DNA of 64,000 nucleotides, from contig CBDBIZ010000011.1 in the NCBI GenBank assembly GCA_965206195.1, forward strand, positions 1,302,001-1,366,000. The letters are read 5' to 3'. The notes beneath the pieces were generated by a model, which was given only the letters and a program-made list of their open reading frames with translations, had not been told where the DNA came from and made no database searches. The first letter of the stretch is position 1, and every line of letters starts with the position of its first letter. Origin of the DNA: JAAOIF01 sp965206195. GTDB taxonomy: Bacteria; Pseudomonadota; Gammaproteobacteria; PS1; Pseudothioglobaceae. Positions 23,021 to 32,124 of this stretch are shown here, one piece after another. Made by a program: the position numbers and the translations under genes.

Positions 23021-24391
23021 TCAAAAATCAGCGTTGATATCATTAGCTTCTAGCCAAGTGCTAAATTTGTCTTGAATATTATTTAAGGTTTTTTTATCAT
23101 CTGCCTCAAATCTAAGCACTAAGCATGGCGTGGTGTTAGAGGGGCGCACCAAACCCCAGCCATTATCATAATCAACTCGAACGCCGTCAATGGTGATGAT
23201 AGTTGCATCGGGAAAATCAATATTATCGATTAATTTTTTCATAGCATCAAATTGCTGTCCTTGCTTATCAAAATGAATATTAATCTCTGGGGTGCTAATG
23301 CTATCGGGCAAAGCTTTGAAAATCTGAGCGCAGGTTCGATGGTTTTTGGCTATAATTTCTAATAGCCGCGCGCCAGCATAAAGTGCATCATCAAAGCCGT
23401 ACCAGCGCTCTTTGAAGAAAATATGTCCACTCATCTCACCACCGAGTAGTGCTCCAGTTTGTTTGAGTTTTGCCTTGATAAAACTATGTCCAGTGCGTGA
23501 CATAACTGGCTCACCACCATGCTTGATGATGTGTTTTGGTAATAGTGAGGAACATTTGACATCAAATACAATTTTACTTGCAGGGCTACGTGTTAGGATG
23601 TCTTGTGCGTAGAGCATCATTTGTCTATCTGCCCAAATCACATTGCCGAGATTATCAATCAAACCCAGTCGGTCGCCATCGCCATCAAAGGAAAATCCCA
23701 TATCCGCATTGGTGTTTTTTACCTCCGCAATCAGATCTTGCAGATTTTCTAGTTTTGATGGGTCGGGGTGGTGATTGGGAAAATTACCATCTACATGGCA
23801 AAAAAGTTTGGTGACTTTAGCGCCTAACTGTTCAAACAGTTTTGGGGCAATATTGCCGGTGACGCCATTACCTGCATCTACCACAATCTTTAATGGCCTG
23901 TCGAGTTTGATGTTTGAGCTAATGCGCGTGATGTAGTCTTGTTCAATGTCAACTTGGGTTGAAGTACCATGACCTGTACTAAAGTCGTTATTTACAATAC
24001 GCTGATACAGCGACAAAATACGTTCATCTGATAGTGTCTCGCCTGCAATCACAATTTTAAAGCCGTTGTATTCTGGCGGATTGTGCGAGCCAGTAATCAT
24101 CACTCCTGAGCTAGCTGCTTTGGTGTAAGTGACGTAGTAAACTAAGGGGGTTGGCACCATACCAATATCAACAACATGACAGCCGCTTTGTTTGAGCCCT
24201 GCTTTTAAAGCATTCATTAGTGTCAAACTACTCAATCGTCCGTCACGCCCGACAACGACACCTCGCTCGCCTTTAGCGATTGACTCACTGCCAATCGCCA
24301 GACCGATTAGTTTGACTGATTCGGGTGTTAAATCTCGCTCAAAGACGCCACGTATATCATAAGCCTGAAAAATAGATTTTGAAATTGACAT
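23021..24391 (-). CDS. Phosphomannomutase/phosphoglucomutase
   Basis: 456 residues of the alpha-D-phosphohexomutase family. The phosphoserine loop is MITGSHNPPEYNG, the metal loop is DGDGDRLG, the sugar loop is GGEMSGHIFF, and the phosphate-binding site near the end is RPSNTTPCLVLRFE. Interconverts hexose 1- and 6-phosphates for lipopolysaccharide or exopolysaccharide precursors (AlgC/ManB-type). Convergent with fdx. Confidence 0.92.
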   Translation of the reverse strand: MSISKSIFQAYDIRGVFERDLTPESVKLIGLAIGSESIAKGERGVVVGRDGRLSSLTLMNALKAGLKQSGCHVVDIGMVPTPLVYYVTYTKAASSGVMITGSHNPPEYNGFKIVIAGETLSDERILSLYQRIVNNDFSTGHGTSTQVDIEQDYITRISSNIKLDRPLKIVVDAGNGVTGNIAPKLFEQLGAKVTKLFCHVDGNFPNHHPDPSKLENLQDLIAEVKNTNADMGFSFDGDGDRLGLIDNLGNVIWADRQMMLYAQDILTRSPASKIVFDVKCSSLLPKHIIKHGGEPVMSRTGHSFIKAKLKQTGALLGGEMSGHIFFKERWYGFDDALYAGARLLEIIAKNHRTCAQIFKALPDSISTPEINIHFDKQGQQFDAMKKLIDNIDFPDATIITIDGVRVDYDNGWGLVRPSNTTPCLVLRFEADDKKTLNNIQDKFSTWLEANDINADF

Positions 24392-24430
24392 ACTGATAAA
24401 ATAGCAAAATAAAAGTTTATTTTAATAATA

Positions 24431-24808
24431 ATGAAAGAAAAATTTGAAGTAATTGAGATTGAAAACCAAACCATGAAACTCAAGGCTAATCGTTCGGGCG
24501 GCTGTCATTCTTGCAACGCAAGTGGCGGCTGTGGCATAGGAATATTGGCAAAATATTTTGAACAATATTCAGTCTTCAATAAACCCTTAAAAAAAGACGT
24601 CATAGTGGGAGATTTTGTTACTTTGGAAATTACTTCATCTGAGCTGTTTGCACGCGCATTCATGCTATATATTTTGCCAATATTGGCATTATTCATAGGC
24701 GCTTATTGGGGCAAGGTGTTTTTTGCTACGAATGAATTTTGGCAGATTGGCTTTGGTGTTGTAGCATTTTTTATGGCATTATTGTTTACTAAATATTTTG
24801 TAAAGTAG
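24431..24808 (+). CDS. rseC: RseC/MucC-family SoxR-reducing or sigma-E regulator
   Basis: 125 residues. A cysteine cluster (GGCHSCNASGGCGIG) is followed by a soluble strand region and two membrane spans (AFMLYILPILALFIGAYWG and FWQIGFGVVAFFMALLF). PF04246 members act in sigma-E control or SoxR reduction. Here it stands alone, without rpoE/rseA or rsx genes, so its role is uncertain. Confidence 0.85.
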   Translation: MKEKFEVIEIENQTMKLKANRSGGCHSCNASGGCGIGILAKYFEQYSVFNKPLKKDVIVGDFVTLEITSSELFARAFMLYILPILALFIGAYWGKVFFATNEFWQIGFGVVAFFMALLFTKYFVK

Positions 24809-24868
24809 GGAGTCTAAGTTTTATATTTTAGGGATAATCAGGTTATTTTTATCGATTGAATTATTATT

Positions 24869-27511
24869 ATGTCAAGCCAAGATATTGATCCTTTAGAAAC
24901 CCAAGAGTGGTTGGCTGCATTTAAATCTGTAGCGCGAGCTGGTGGCGAAGACCGGGCAAAGTTTATTCTTAATGAGCTTATCAATACGGCGCATCAAGAA
25001 GGTATGAGCCTGCCTACAGGGGTAAATACTGCTTATTTGAATAGCATTGCCAAACATCAAGAAATCGCAACCGACATTAATGCCGAGATTGAACACAGGG
25101 TTGCGGCAATTATTCGTTGGAATGCAATGGTGATGGTAGTTAAAGCCAACCAACTACCGTATGATTTGGGCGGACATATTGCTTCATACGCCTCCAGTGC
25201 AACCTTGTATGAAGTTGGTTTTAATCATTTTTACCGTGGTCCCGATGCCGACCAAGGTGCAGATTTAATCTTTTTTCAAGGACATATCTCCCCCGGTATT
25301 TATGCTCGCGCCTATTTAGAGGGGCGTATTACTGAGGCGCAAATGTTTAATTTCCGTCAAGAAGCTGGTAAAGATGGACTTAGTTCATATCCACATCCGT
25401 GGTTAATGCCTGATTTTTGGCAGTTTCCAACCGTGTCAATGGGTTTGGGACCAATCATGGCAATTTATCAAGCGCGTTTTATGAAATATCTACATCATCG
25501 CGATATTCAACAGACTGATAAGCGCACAGTTTGGGCGTATTTAGGCGATGGTGAGACAGACGAACCTGAATCGCTTGGTGCAATATCTATAGCAGGGCGT
25601 GAAAAACTCGATAATCTGATTTTTGTGATTAACTGTAACCTGCAACGCTTAGATGGTCCAGTGCGTGGTAATGGCAAAATTATTCAAGAATTAGAAGGCA
25701 TGTTTCGCGGTGCAGGTTGGAATGTCATCAAGGTCATTTGGGGCGGAAAATGGGATGAATTATTAGCAAACGATAGCTCAGGCTTGTTAAAAAAACGCAT
25801 GGAAGAAGTAGTCGATGGCGAGTATCAGGCGTATAAAGCCAAAGACGGCGCCTATGTGCGTGAACATTTCTTTGGTAAATATCCTGAATTACTGGCAATG
25901 GTCGAACATATGAGTGATGATGAAATTTATCACCTTAATCGTGGTGGTCATGACCCTTATAAAGTGTTTCAGGCTTATCACGCAGCCAAGGCGTGTAATG
26001 ATAAACCTAGCGTGATTTTAGCAAAAACCGTCAAAGGTTATGGCATGGGTGAAGCAGGCGAGGGGCAAAATACCACGCATTCGCAAAAGAAACTGGGCTT
26101 AGAGCAGGTTGAGCGTTTTGCTAAGCGTTTTGATGTGCCAATCACCCAAGATGACGTGACAGGGCTCAATTTTTATAAGCCTGCAGCCGATAGCGAAGAA
26201 ATGCTTTATATGAATGCTAGGCGTGAGCAACTGGGCGGCTCATTACCCGTACGAAAGTTTAATTTAGAAACTCTTAAAACACCTGAATTAAGCACATTTG
26301 AAGCACTATTAAAATCTAGCGGTGAGCGTGCAATGTCCACTACCATGACCCTGAACCGTATTATCGCATTGCTGGTACGTGATAAACAATTGAGTAGTAA
26401 AATTGTGCCAATCATTCCTGATGAAGCGCGTACCTTTGGGATGGAGGGTTTGTTTAGACAACTCGGTATTTACTCTGCCTCAGGGCAACTTTATCAACCA
26501 GAAGATTCAGATAAAGTGATGTGGTATAAAGAAGATAAACAAGGACAAGTCTTGCAAGAGGGTATTAATGAAGCAGGTGCGATGTCTGATTGGATTGCCG
26601 CTTCTACCGCGTATGCTACGCATAATACCACCATGATTCCGTTTTATATTTATTACTCCAAATTTGGCTTCCAACGTGTGGGAGATTTAATTTGGGCGGC
26701 GGGCGATATGCAAGCCAAAGGCTTCTTAATTGGCGGCACGGCAGGGCGTACCACGCTAAATGGTGAGGGCTTGCAACACGAAGATGGCGATTCACATATT
26801 GTTGCGAATACTATTCCAAATTGTGTATCGTACGACCCAACCTATGGCTATGAATTAGCAGTAATTATACGTAGTGGACTACATAGAATGTATGAAAGGC
26901 ATGAAAATATTTTCTACTACATTACCACCATGAACGAGCTCTACACTCATCCAGAAATGCCAAAAGATGCAGAACAAGGAATTATTAAAGGCATGTATCA
27001 ACTAAAAAACCAAGAGGGTGCGCAAGTGCAATTATTGGGTTGTGGCACAATTTTGCGCGAAGTTGAGCGCGCTGCACAAATGCTCAAAGATGATTGGAAT
27101 GTGGATGCAAATATTTGGTCGGTTACCAGTTTTAATGAACTCACGCGCGAGGCGCAAGCACTCGATAGGCTTAATCGCCTTACAACAGGTGCGCAACAAG
27201 TACCTTATATTACCCAATGTCTGAATAATTCCAACACGCCTGTGATTGCCGCGACTGACTATATGCGTAATTTTGCTGAACAAGTGCGTAAATACGTGCC
27301 AGCACGTTACGAAGTATTAGGTACAGATGGCTTTGGTCGCTCTGACTCGCGCGAAGCACTTAGAGATTTTTTTGAAGTGGATGCCAATTACGTGGTCATA
27401 ACTGCACTTAAAGCCTTGGCTGATGAAGGCACTATGAGAGTTTCAATAGTGGCTGAGGCAATTGAAAAATACGACATTGATACTAATAAACCCAATCCAA
27501 CAACGGTATAA
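24869..27511 (+). CDS. aceE: Pyruvate dehydrogenase E1, homodimeric type
   Basis: 880 residues, full length. The thiamine diphosphate motif runs from GDGETDEPES to NCNLQRLDGPVRGN; active-site histidines are in the YAHNTT-like and GLQHEDGDSH stretches. Decarboxylates pyruvate and acetylates the lipoyl domain of E2. No aceF or lpd is next to it, unlike in E. coli. It is followed by a HopJ-like gene four bases on. Confidence 0.96.
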   Translation: MSSQDIDPLETQEWLAAFKSVARAGGEDRAKFILNELINTAHQEGMSLPTGVNTAYLNSIAKHQEIATDINAEIEHRVAAIIRWNAMVMVVKANQLPYDLGGHIASYASSATLYEVGFNHFYRGPDADQGADLIFFQGHISPGIYARAYLEGRITEAQMFNFRQEAGKDGLSSYPHPWLMPDFWQFPTVSMGLGPIMAIYQARFMKYLHHRDIQQTDKRTVWAYLGDGETDEPESLGAISIAGREKLDNLIFVINCNLQRLDGPVRGNGKIIQELEGMFRGAGWNVIKVIWGGKWDELLANDSSGLLKKRMEEVVDGEYQAYKAKDGAYVREHFFGKYPELLAMVEHMSDDEIYHLNRGGHDPYKVFQAYHAAKACNDKPSVILAKTVKGYGMGEAGEGQNTTHSQKKLGLEQVERFAKRFDVPITQDDVTGLNFYKPAADSEEMLYMNARREQLGGSLPVRKFNLETLKTPELSTFEALLKSSGERAMSTTMTLNRIIALLVRDKQLSSKIVPIIPDEARTFGMEGLFRQLGIYSASGQLYQPEDSDKVMWYKEDKQGQVLQEGINEAGAMSDWIAASTAYATHNTTMIPFYIYYSKFGFQRVGDLIWAAGDMQAKGFLIGGTAGRTTLNGEGLQHEDGDSHIVANTIPNCVSYDPTYGYELAVIIRSGLHRMYERHENIFYYITTMNELYTHPEMPKDAEQGIIKGMYQLKNQEGAQVQLLGCGTILREVERAAQMLKDDWNVDANIWSVTSFNELTREAQALDRLNRLTTGAQQVPYITQCLNNSNTPVIAATDYMRNFAEQVRKYVPARYEVLGTDGFGRSDSREALRDFFEVDANYVVITALKALADEGTMRVSIVAEAIEKYDIDTNKPNPTTV

Positions 27512-27515
27512 AAAA

Positions 27516-27854
27516 ATGACAGAGACAGAATATTTAGAAGCACTTAGAGCAGGCGTTAATATGAAATTTAAAGATTTGATGACATTAATTGATGCTGAGT
27601 ATCAACACACTCCAGCGGCATTTAAAAATGGCGATTTAGAAAACAGGGTAGATGAAAACCAAAGCAGTGCCAAGTTGTTTTGTTTTGCTGCTATCCACCA
27701 GCTCTCACCCTTAGAAACCTTGCATTGCTTTGGCGAACATTATCAAACAGTGCTAAATAACCCCAAAGGCAACACCCACCCAAACATTCGTCATTTTATG
27801 ACCTATGGCTGGGCTGGGCTAAAGTTTAACTCGCCCGTACTTAGTAAGAAGTAG
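27516..27854 (+). CDS. HopJ-family protein
   Basis: 112 residues from ATG 27516. It matches PF08888 throughout: FKDLMTLIDAEYQHTPAAFK, then ENQSSAKLFCFAAIHQLSPL and HPNIRHFMTYGWAGLKF. Named after a Pseudomonas type III effector, but the family is common in bacteria without such secretion, so an effector role should not be assumed. Probably co-transcribed with aceE. Confidence 0.88.
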   Translation: MTETEYLEALRAGVNMKFKDLMTLIDAEYQHTPAAFKNGDLENRVDENQSSAKLFCFAAIHQLSPLETLHCFGEHYQTVLNNPKGNTHPNIRHFMTYGWAGLKFNSPVLSKK

Positions 27855-27913
27855 TCTTTAAGAGTGTTTTTTTAATAGTGCGGCGGACTTGTATTAAAAA
27901 ATTAGCGAACTAG

Positions 27914-30004
27914 TTACTTGTTGAGTAATACTTTTCGAGATAACTTAATACGCCCTCTGTCTAGGCCTAGCACTTTCACCTCAATTTCATCACCTTCTTT
28001 TAGATGCTTTTCTACTTTTTCAACGCGTTCGTGTGCGATTTCAGAAATATGCAATAAGCCATCTTGGTTTGGCATGATATTCACAAATGCACCAAACTCA
28101 ACAATTTTAACTACTTTCCCTAAATAAATTTTGCCAACTTCAGGCACGGCAGTAACGTCTTTGACCATTTTCAGTGCAGTATCAAAGGCTTTTTGATTAT
28201 TGGCAAAGATATTAACATTGCCTTTGTCATCAACGTCAACACTGGCGCCAGAAGTTGAAATAATGTCTTTAATAGTTTCACCACCTTTACCAATTAAATC
28301 ACGAATTTTATCCGTTTGAATTTTTATAATAGTGGTTTTAGGTGCATTTTTACTTGAGGTATTTGGCTCGCAAATTACTTTATTCATCTCACCCAAGATA
28401 TGAAGTTTTGCATCTTTTGCTTGTTTGAGCGCAATACCCATAATTTCTTTGGTAATGCCTTGGATCTTAATATCCATTTGTAAGGCGTTCACCCCACGTG
28501 TCGTACCAGCGACTTTAAAGTCCATATCACCGAGGTGGTCTTCGTCGCCTAAAATATCAGTCAGTACGCTAAATCTATCACCTTCTTTAACCAAACCCAT
28601 AGCAATACCAGCCACTGGTGCTTTGATTGGCACACCTGCATCCATTAACGAAAGTGATGAGCCACAAACACTTGCCATTGATGAAGAGCCGTTAGATTCG
28701 GTAATTTCTGAAACTACACGTATCGTGTATGGAAATTCTTCAATTGAAGGTAAGCACGCAGCAATGCCGCGGCGAGCTAAGCGACCATGACCAATTTCAC
28801 GACGACCTGTACCCATGCGACCTGTCTCCCCCACAGAGTACGGAGGAAAGTTGTAGTGAAGTAAGAAGTAATCATTTTGACGTTCAAAAGTCTCTAATTT
28901 TTCAATTAACTGTGCTTCACGTTTAGAGCCTAGTGTGGTTACCACCAAGGCCTGTGTTTCGCCACGAGTAAATAAGGCAGAACCGTGTGTATTTGCTAGT
29001 ACTCCAGTTTCAATTTTTAATGCACGAACTGTTTTATTATCACGACCATCAATACGTGGTTGATTGCTTAAAATGCGCTCACGAACCGTTGACTTTTCAA
29101 CTTTTTTGAAGTATTTACTCACTTCATCAGCACAGTTAGCGCCTTTGTCATCACTTGTCAATGTTGTGATTGCTGTGGTTTTGATTTCACTGATTTTGGC
29201 ATAACGAGCCATTTTTTCTTTAATTTGATACGCATCGCTAATTTGCGTCCCAAATTGTGTTTGAATGTCATTTAGTAGTGCTTCATTTATCGCTGGTGCT
29301 TTCCAATCCCACTGTTGGGTGCCAACTTCAGCAGCAAATTCAGCAATGTTTTTAATGGCCACTTGGAACTGTTCATGTGCATACATGACTGCGGCTAACA
29401 TGATTTCTTCAGATAATTCAGCTGCTTGTGATTCAACCATTAATACTGCTTCATCAGTACCGGCGACTACCATGTCTAAGTCCGATTCAGCCAACTCAGA
29501 ATAGCTTGGGTTAAGTATATAATCGCCGTCTTTATAACCCACACGCGCGCCACCAATTGGACCATTAAATGGAATACCTGAAATACAAAGTGCTGCCGAC
29601 ACGCCTAACATGGCAATCATATCTGGATCAACTTGTGTATTGGCAGAAATAACACTAACAATAACCTGAACTTCATTCATGAAGCCAGCAGGGAATAGCG
29701 GACGAATAGGGCGATCAATCAAACGCGAAGTTAGGGTTTCTTTTTCACTCGGTCGGGCTTCACGTTTTAAGAAACCACCAGGAATTTTACCAGCAGCATA
29801 GGTTTTTTCAATATAATCAACTGAGAGTGCAAAGAAATCTTGGTCAGGATTCGTCTCGCGAGAACCAACCACAGTAACCAGTACTTGTGTATCGTCCATA
29901 CTGGCAAGAACCGCACCATGTGCTTGTCTAGCGATGCGACCTGTTTCTAGAGTAATTGTGTGTTTGCCCATGGCAAAACTTTTGGTAACGATATTCATAT
30001 CCAT
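27914..30004 (-). CDS. pnp: Polynucleotide phosphorylase
   Basis: 696 residues: two RNase PH domains, then a KH domain (IRDLIGKGGETIKDI) and an S1 domain (GKVVKIVEFGAFVNIMPNQD). Degrades RNA 3' to 5' with phosphate and is part of the RNA degradosome. rpsO, its usual upstream neighbour, is absent. The leader carries a large hairpin consistent with RNase III-dependent autocontrol. Confidence 0.96.
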   Translation of the reverse strand: MDMNIVTKSFAMGKHTITLETGRIARQAHGAVLASMDDTQVLVTVVGSRETNPDQDFFALSVDYIEKTYAAGKIPGGFLKREARPSEKETLTSRLIDRPIRPLFPAGFMNEVQVIVSVISANTQVDPDMIAMLGVSAALCISGIPFNGPIGGARVGYKDGDYILNPSYSELAESDLDMVVAGTDEAVLMVESQAAELSEEIMLAAVMYAHEQFQVAIKNIAEFAAEVGTQQWDWKAPAINEALLNDIQTQFGTQISDAYQIKEKMARYAKISEIKTTAITTLTSDDKGANCADEVSKYFKKVEKSTVRERILSNQPRIDGRDNKTVRALKIETGVLANTHGSALFTRGETQALVVTTLGSKREAQLIEKLETFERQNDYFLLHYNFPPYSVGETGRMGTGRREIGHGRLARRGIAACLPSIEEFPYTIRVVSEITESNGSSSMASVCGSSLSLMDAGVPIKAPVAGIAMGLVKEGDRFSVLTDILGDEDHLGDMDFKVAGTTRGVNALQMDIKIQGITKEIMGIALKQAKDAKLHILGEMNKVICEPNTSSKNAPKTTIIKIQTDKIRDLIGKGGETIKDIISTSGASVDVDDKGNVNIFANNQKAFDTALKMVKDVTAVPEVGKIYLGKVVKIVEFGAFVNIMPNQDGLLHISEIAHERVEKVEKHLKEGDEIEVKVLGLDRGRIKLSRKVLLNK

Positions 30005-30031
30005 AAAAACCTCTAAGTTAAATTAAAAAAA

Positions 30032-30110
30032 GTTTTATGGTCGGTTTAAGTTTTATCTAAAAAATAGTCTGCACTACATTTTAGATAAAACTCATCAAAA
30101 CCCATAAAAC
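30032..30110 (-). promoter_or_regulatory. Long hairpin in pnp leader
   Basis: The inner stem is a perfect 14-bp inverted repeat, AGTTTTATCTAAAA (30049-30062) and TTTTAGATAAAACT (30079-30092), with a 16-base loop. An outer perfect 9-bp pair, GTTTTATGG (30032-30040) and CCATAAAAC (30102-30110), extends it across an internal loop. It ends 28 bases before the pnp start. In E. coli a pnp leader hairpin is cut by RNase III and mediates autoregulation; the same role here is inference. Confidence 0.65.
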
Positions 30111-30544
30111 CGAGCAATTATACCAAGAGGGGTTATGTAAATATAAATCATTGTCAAATTTTTTCGTATTTTTTTTGGCTGAGTTAGAGGTATTTTTTTT
30201 AATATAAAAAAGCGCAATACTCATGGTACCTACACATAAATTGTACTTAAATTAATCTTTTTTGGTGTTGCTTAAAAATTTTCAAAAATCTCTTTATTCT
30301 CGTTTGTAAAAATCTAGAGGAAGTATCGTCAAATTTTGAATTTATAGCAAAGAAACCTACTTAACCTAACTCTTGAGGAGCAAAATCGGTGATTAAATAA
30401 TTAGTTATTCTTTAAATCTAAATTCAAACAATAAAGGTGTTTTTGTCTTTTGGCTTGACCTAAAGGGTTAAGCCAAAAAAATATCTTTTGTGGCTAAACT
30501 CAACGCTGTTGTTTATGATGCGAATTTACACCTATTAAAAAAAA
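30111..30544. other. Intergenic region between pnp and argJ
   Basis: 434 AT-rich bases with no gene I can support. It should hold the pnp promoter. Both flanking genes are on the minus strand. The hairpin at 30448-30478 is the only marked structure. Confidence 0.5.
30448..30478. other. 13-bp hairpin without U tract
   Basis: TTTTGGCTTGACC and GGTTAAGCCAAAA pair with a five-base loop (one G-U). No run of T follows on either strand, so it is not a textbook terminator. It lies about 65 bases past the argJ stop on the argJ strand. Confidence 0.5.
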
Positions 30545-31774
30545 TTATGTACGATATTCGGCATTGATTTTGATATAGTCGTGTGATAAGTCAGTAGTCC
30601 AGACACGTTCAGTTGTGTTATGATTGCCAATTTTTATGGTCATAACAACCTCATTTTTTGCCATTTGCATACTGCCTAAATCTTCGGTGTAATTTTCATC
30701 AATTTCACCATTTTTAATTAAACACAGCTCACCTAAATAAATACTGACTTGTTCAACTTTTAAATCGACAACATTGGCGCGCCCTACTGCTGCTAAAATC
30801 CGCCCCCAATTGGCATCTGAGGCAAACAGGGCAGTTTTTACCAAAGGTGAATGCGCAACCGTGTAAGCCACTTCTAAGCAATCCTCATTGGTGCTAGCGC
30901 CTTTAACACAAATCTCTACAAACTTAGTTGCCCCTTCGCCATCTTTGATAATCTTGTGTGCCAAGGCTTGACTAACTTCATTTAGTGCTTGTTGAAATTC
31001 ATCTGAACAATTGTTTATATCAACACCACTTGCACCCGTTGCACTTAGTGTACAAGCATCATTAGTAGAAGTATCCCCATCTACAGTAATACGATTGAAT
31101 GATTGATTGACCGCTTGGGTTAGACCACTTTGTAACGCTGATTGGTTTGCTTTAATATCAGTAAAAATAAAACTCAGCATGGTTGCCATATCAGGACGAA
31201 TCATCCCTGAACCTTTGGCAATACCACTAATAGTTACAATTTTGCCGTTTACTTCAAATTGCTTAGAATAAAATTTTTCAACCAAATCAGTAGTCATAAT
31301 CGCTTGTGCCACTTGTGCTAAATTACCAGCTGATAAGCTAGTGCTAAGCCGGGCAATATTGTCTTCAAAGCATTTCATTGGTAAAGGCTGCCCAATCACT
31401 CCAGTAGAAAATGGCAAAACTTGCTGCGCTTGAATGCCTAACGTATCTGCCACTAATTCACAAATCTTATAAGCATTTTTCAAACCTATACTGTCACTTG
31501 TAACGCCCGTACCAGCATTGGCATTACCACTATTGATAATCAGCGCTTTAGGTTGGTTTTGCAGATGATTTTTTGCCACTAAAACAGGTGCTGCGCAAAA
31601 TACATTTTGAGTGAAAACTGCTACTGTGGTTGTGTTATCAGCCAGCAACACCAATGATAAATCTAGTTTTTCAAAATCTCTAGGATTGTTATTTGGGTTG
31701 GGATTTTGCATATGCTTAATTCCAGCACTGATTGCCGCAGAGGTGACACCTAATATTTTAATTAAATTTTTCAT
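30545..31774 (-). CDS. argJ: Bifunctional ornithine acetyltransferase / N-acetylglutamate synthase
   Basis: 409 residues. The self-cleavage threonine is in the conserved ATMLSF stretch (RPDMATMLSF), which yields two chains. Further family motifs are NSGNANAGTG and FNRITVDGDTSTND. Recycles the acetyl group in arginine synthesis. The GIY-YIG gene sits 14 bases upstream. Confidence 0.95.
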   Translation of the reverse strand: MKNLIKILGVTSAAISAGIKHMQNPNPNNNPRDFEKLDLSLVLLADNTTTVAVFTQNVFCAAPVLVAKNHLQNQPKALIINSGNANAGTGVTSDSIGLKNAYKICELVADTLGIQAQQVLPFSTGVIGQPLPMKCFEDNIARLSTSLSAGNLAQVAQAIMTTDLVEKFYSKQFEVNGKIVTISGIAKGSGMIRPDMATMLSFIFTDIKANQSALQSGLTQAVNQSFNRITVDGDTSTNDACTLSATGASGVDINNCSDEFQQALNEVSQALAHKIIKDGEGATKFVEICVKGASTNEDCLEVAYTVAHSPLVKTALFASDANWGRILAAVGRANVVDLKVEQVSIYLGELCLIKNGEIDENYTEDLGSMQMAKNEVVMTIKIGNHNTTERVWTTDLSHDYIKINAEYRT

Positions 31775-31788
31775 TTGAGTTTGATATT

Positions 31789-32058
31789 TTACTGCGGTAG
31801 GGGGGCAATTTTATGGCTTTTAAACAGCAAAAGTTTATCGTTATGGCTCATGGCTTTAATCTCGTATTCGCGCTGACTAGCAGTGCTTCTATCTGCTGCG
31901 TACTCTTGATATACCAGCCTACATGGTCGATTTGCTCGGGTATATTTTCCGCCACCTGGCAATTCACCATTATGTTGTTTAATGCGCTGCTCTAAGTTGG
32001 TGGTAATACCGCAATAAAAGTGCGTATTACGACATGCTAATAAGTACACAATCCACAT
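31789..32058 (-). CDS. Small GIY-YIG protein (UPF0213/YhbQ-like)
   Basis: 89 residues from ATG 32058; an ATG at 32106 is possible. The protein is little more than one GIY-YIG domain: WIVYLLACRNTHFYCGITTN (VYLL/YCG variant), then LEQRIKQHNGELPGGGKYTR with the catalytic arginine, and REYEIKAM with the metal-binding glutamate. Possibly a DNA repair or structure-specific nuclease. Confidence 0.87.
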   Translation of the reverse strand: MWIVYLLACRNTHFYCGITTNLEQRIKQHNGELPGGGKYTRANRPCRLVYQEYAADRSTASQREYEIKAMSHNDKLLLFKSHKIAPLPQ

Positions 32059-32124
32059 TTTATAAGGCTCAAGTTTGGTATAATTGCACAGTTTAATCCA
32101 TTTCATTCATTCGTGACATTCAAC

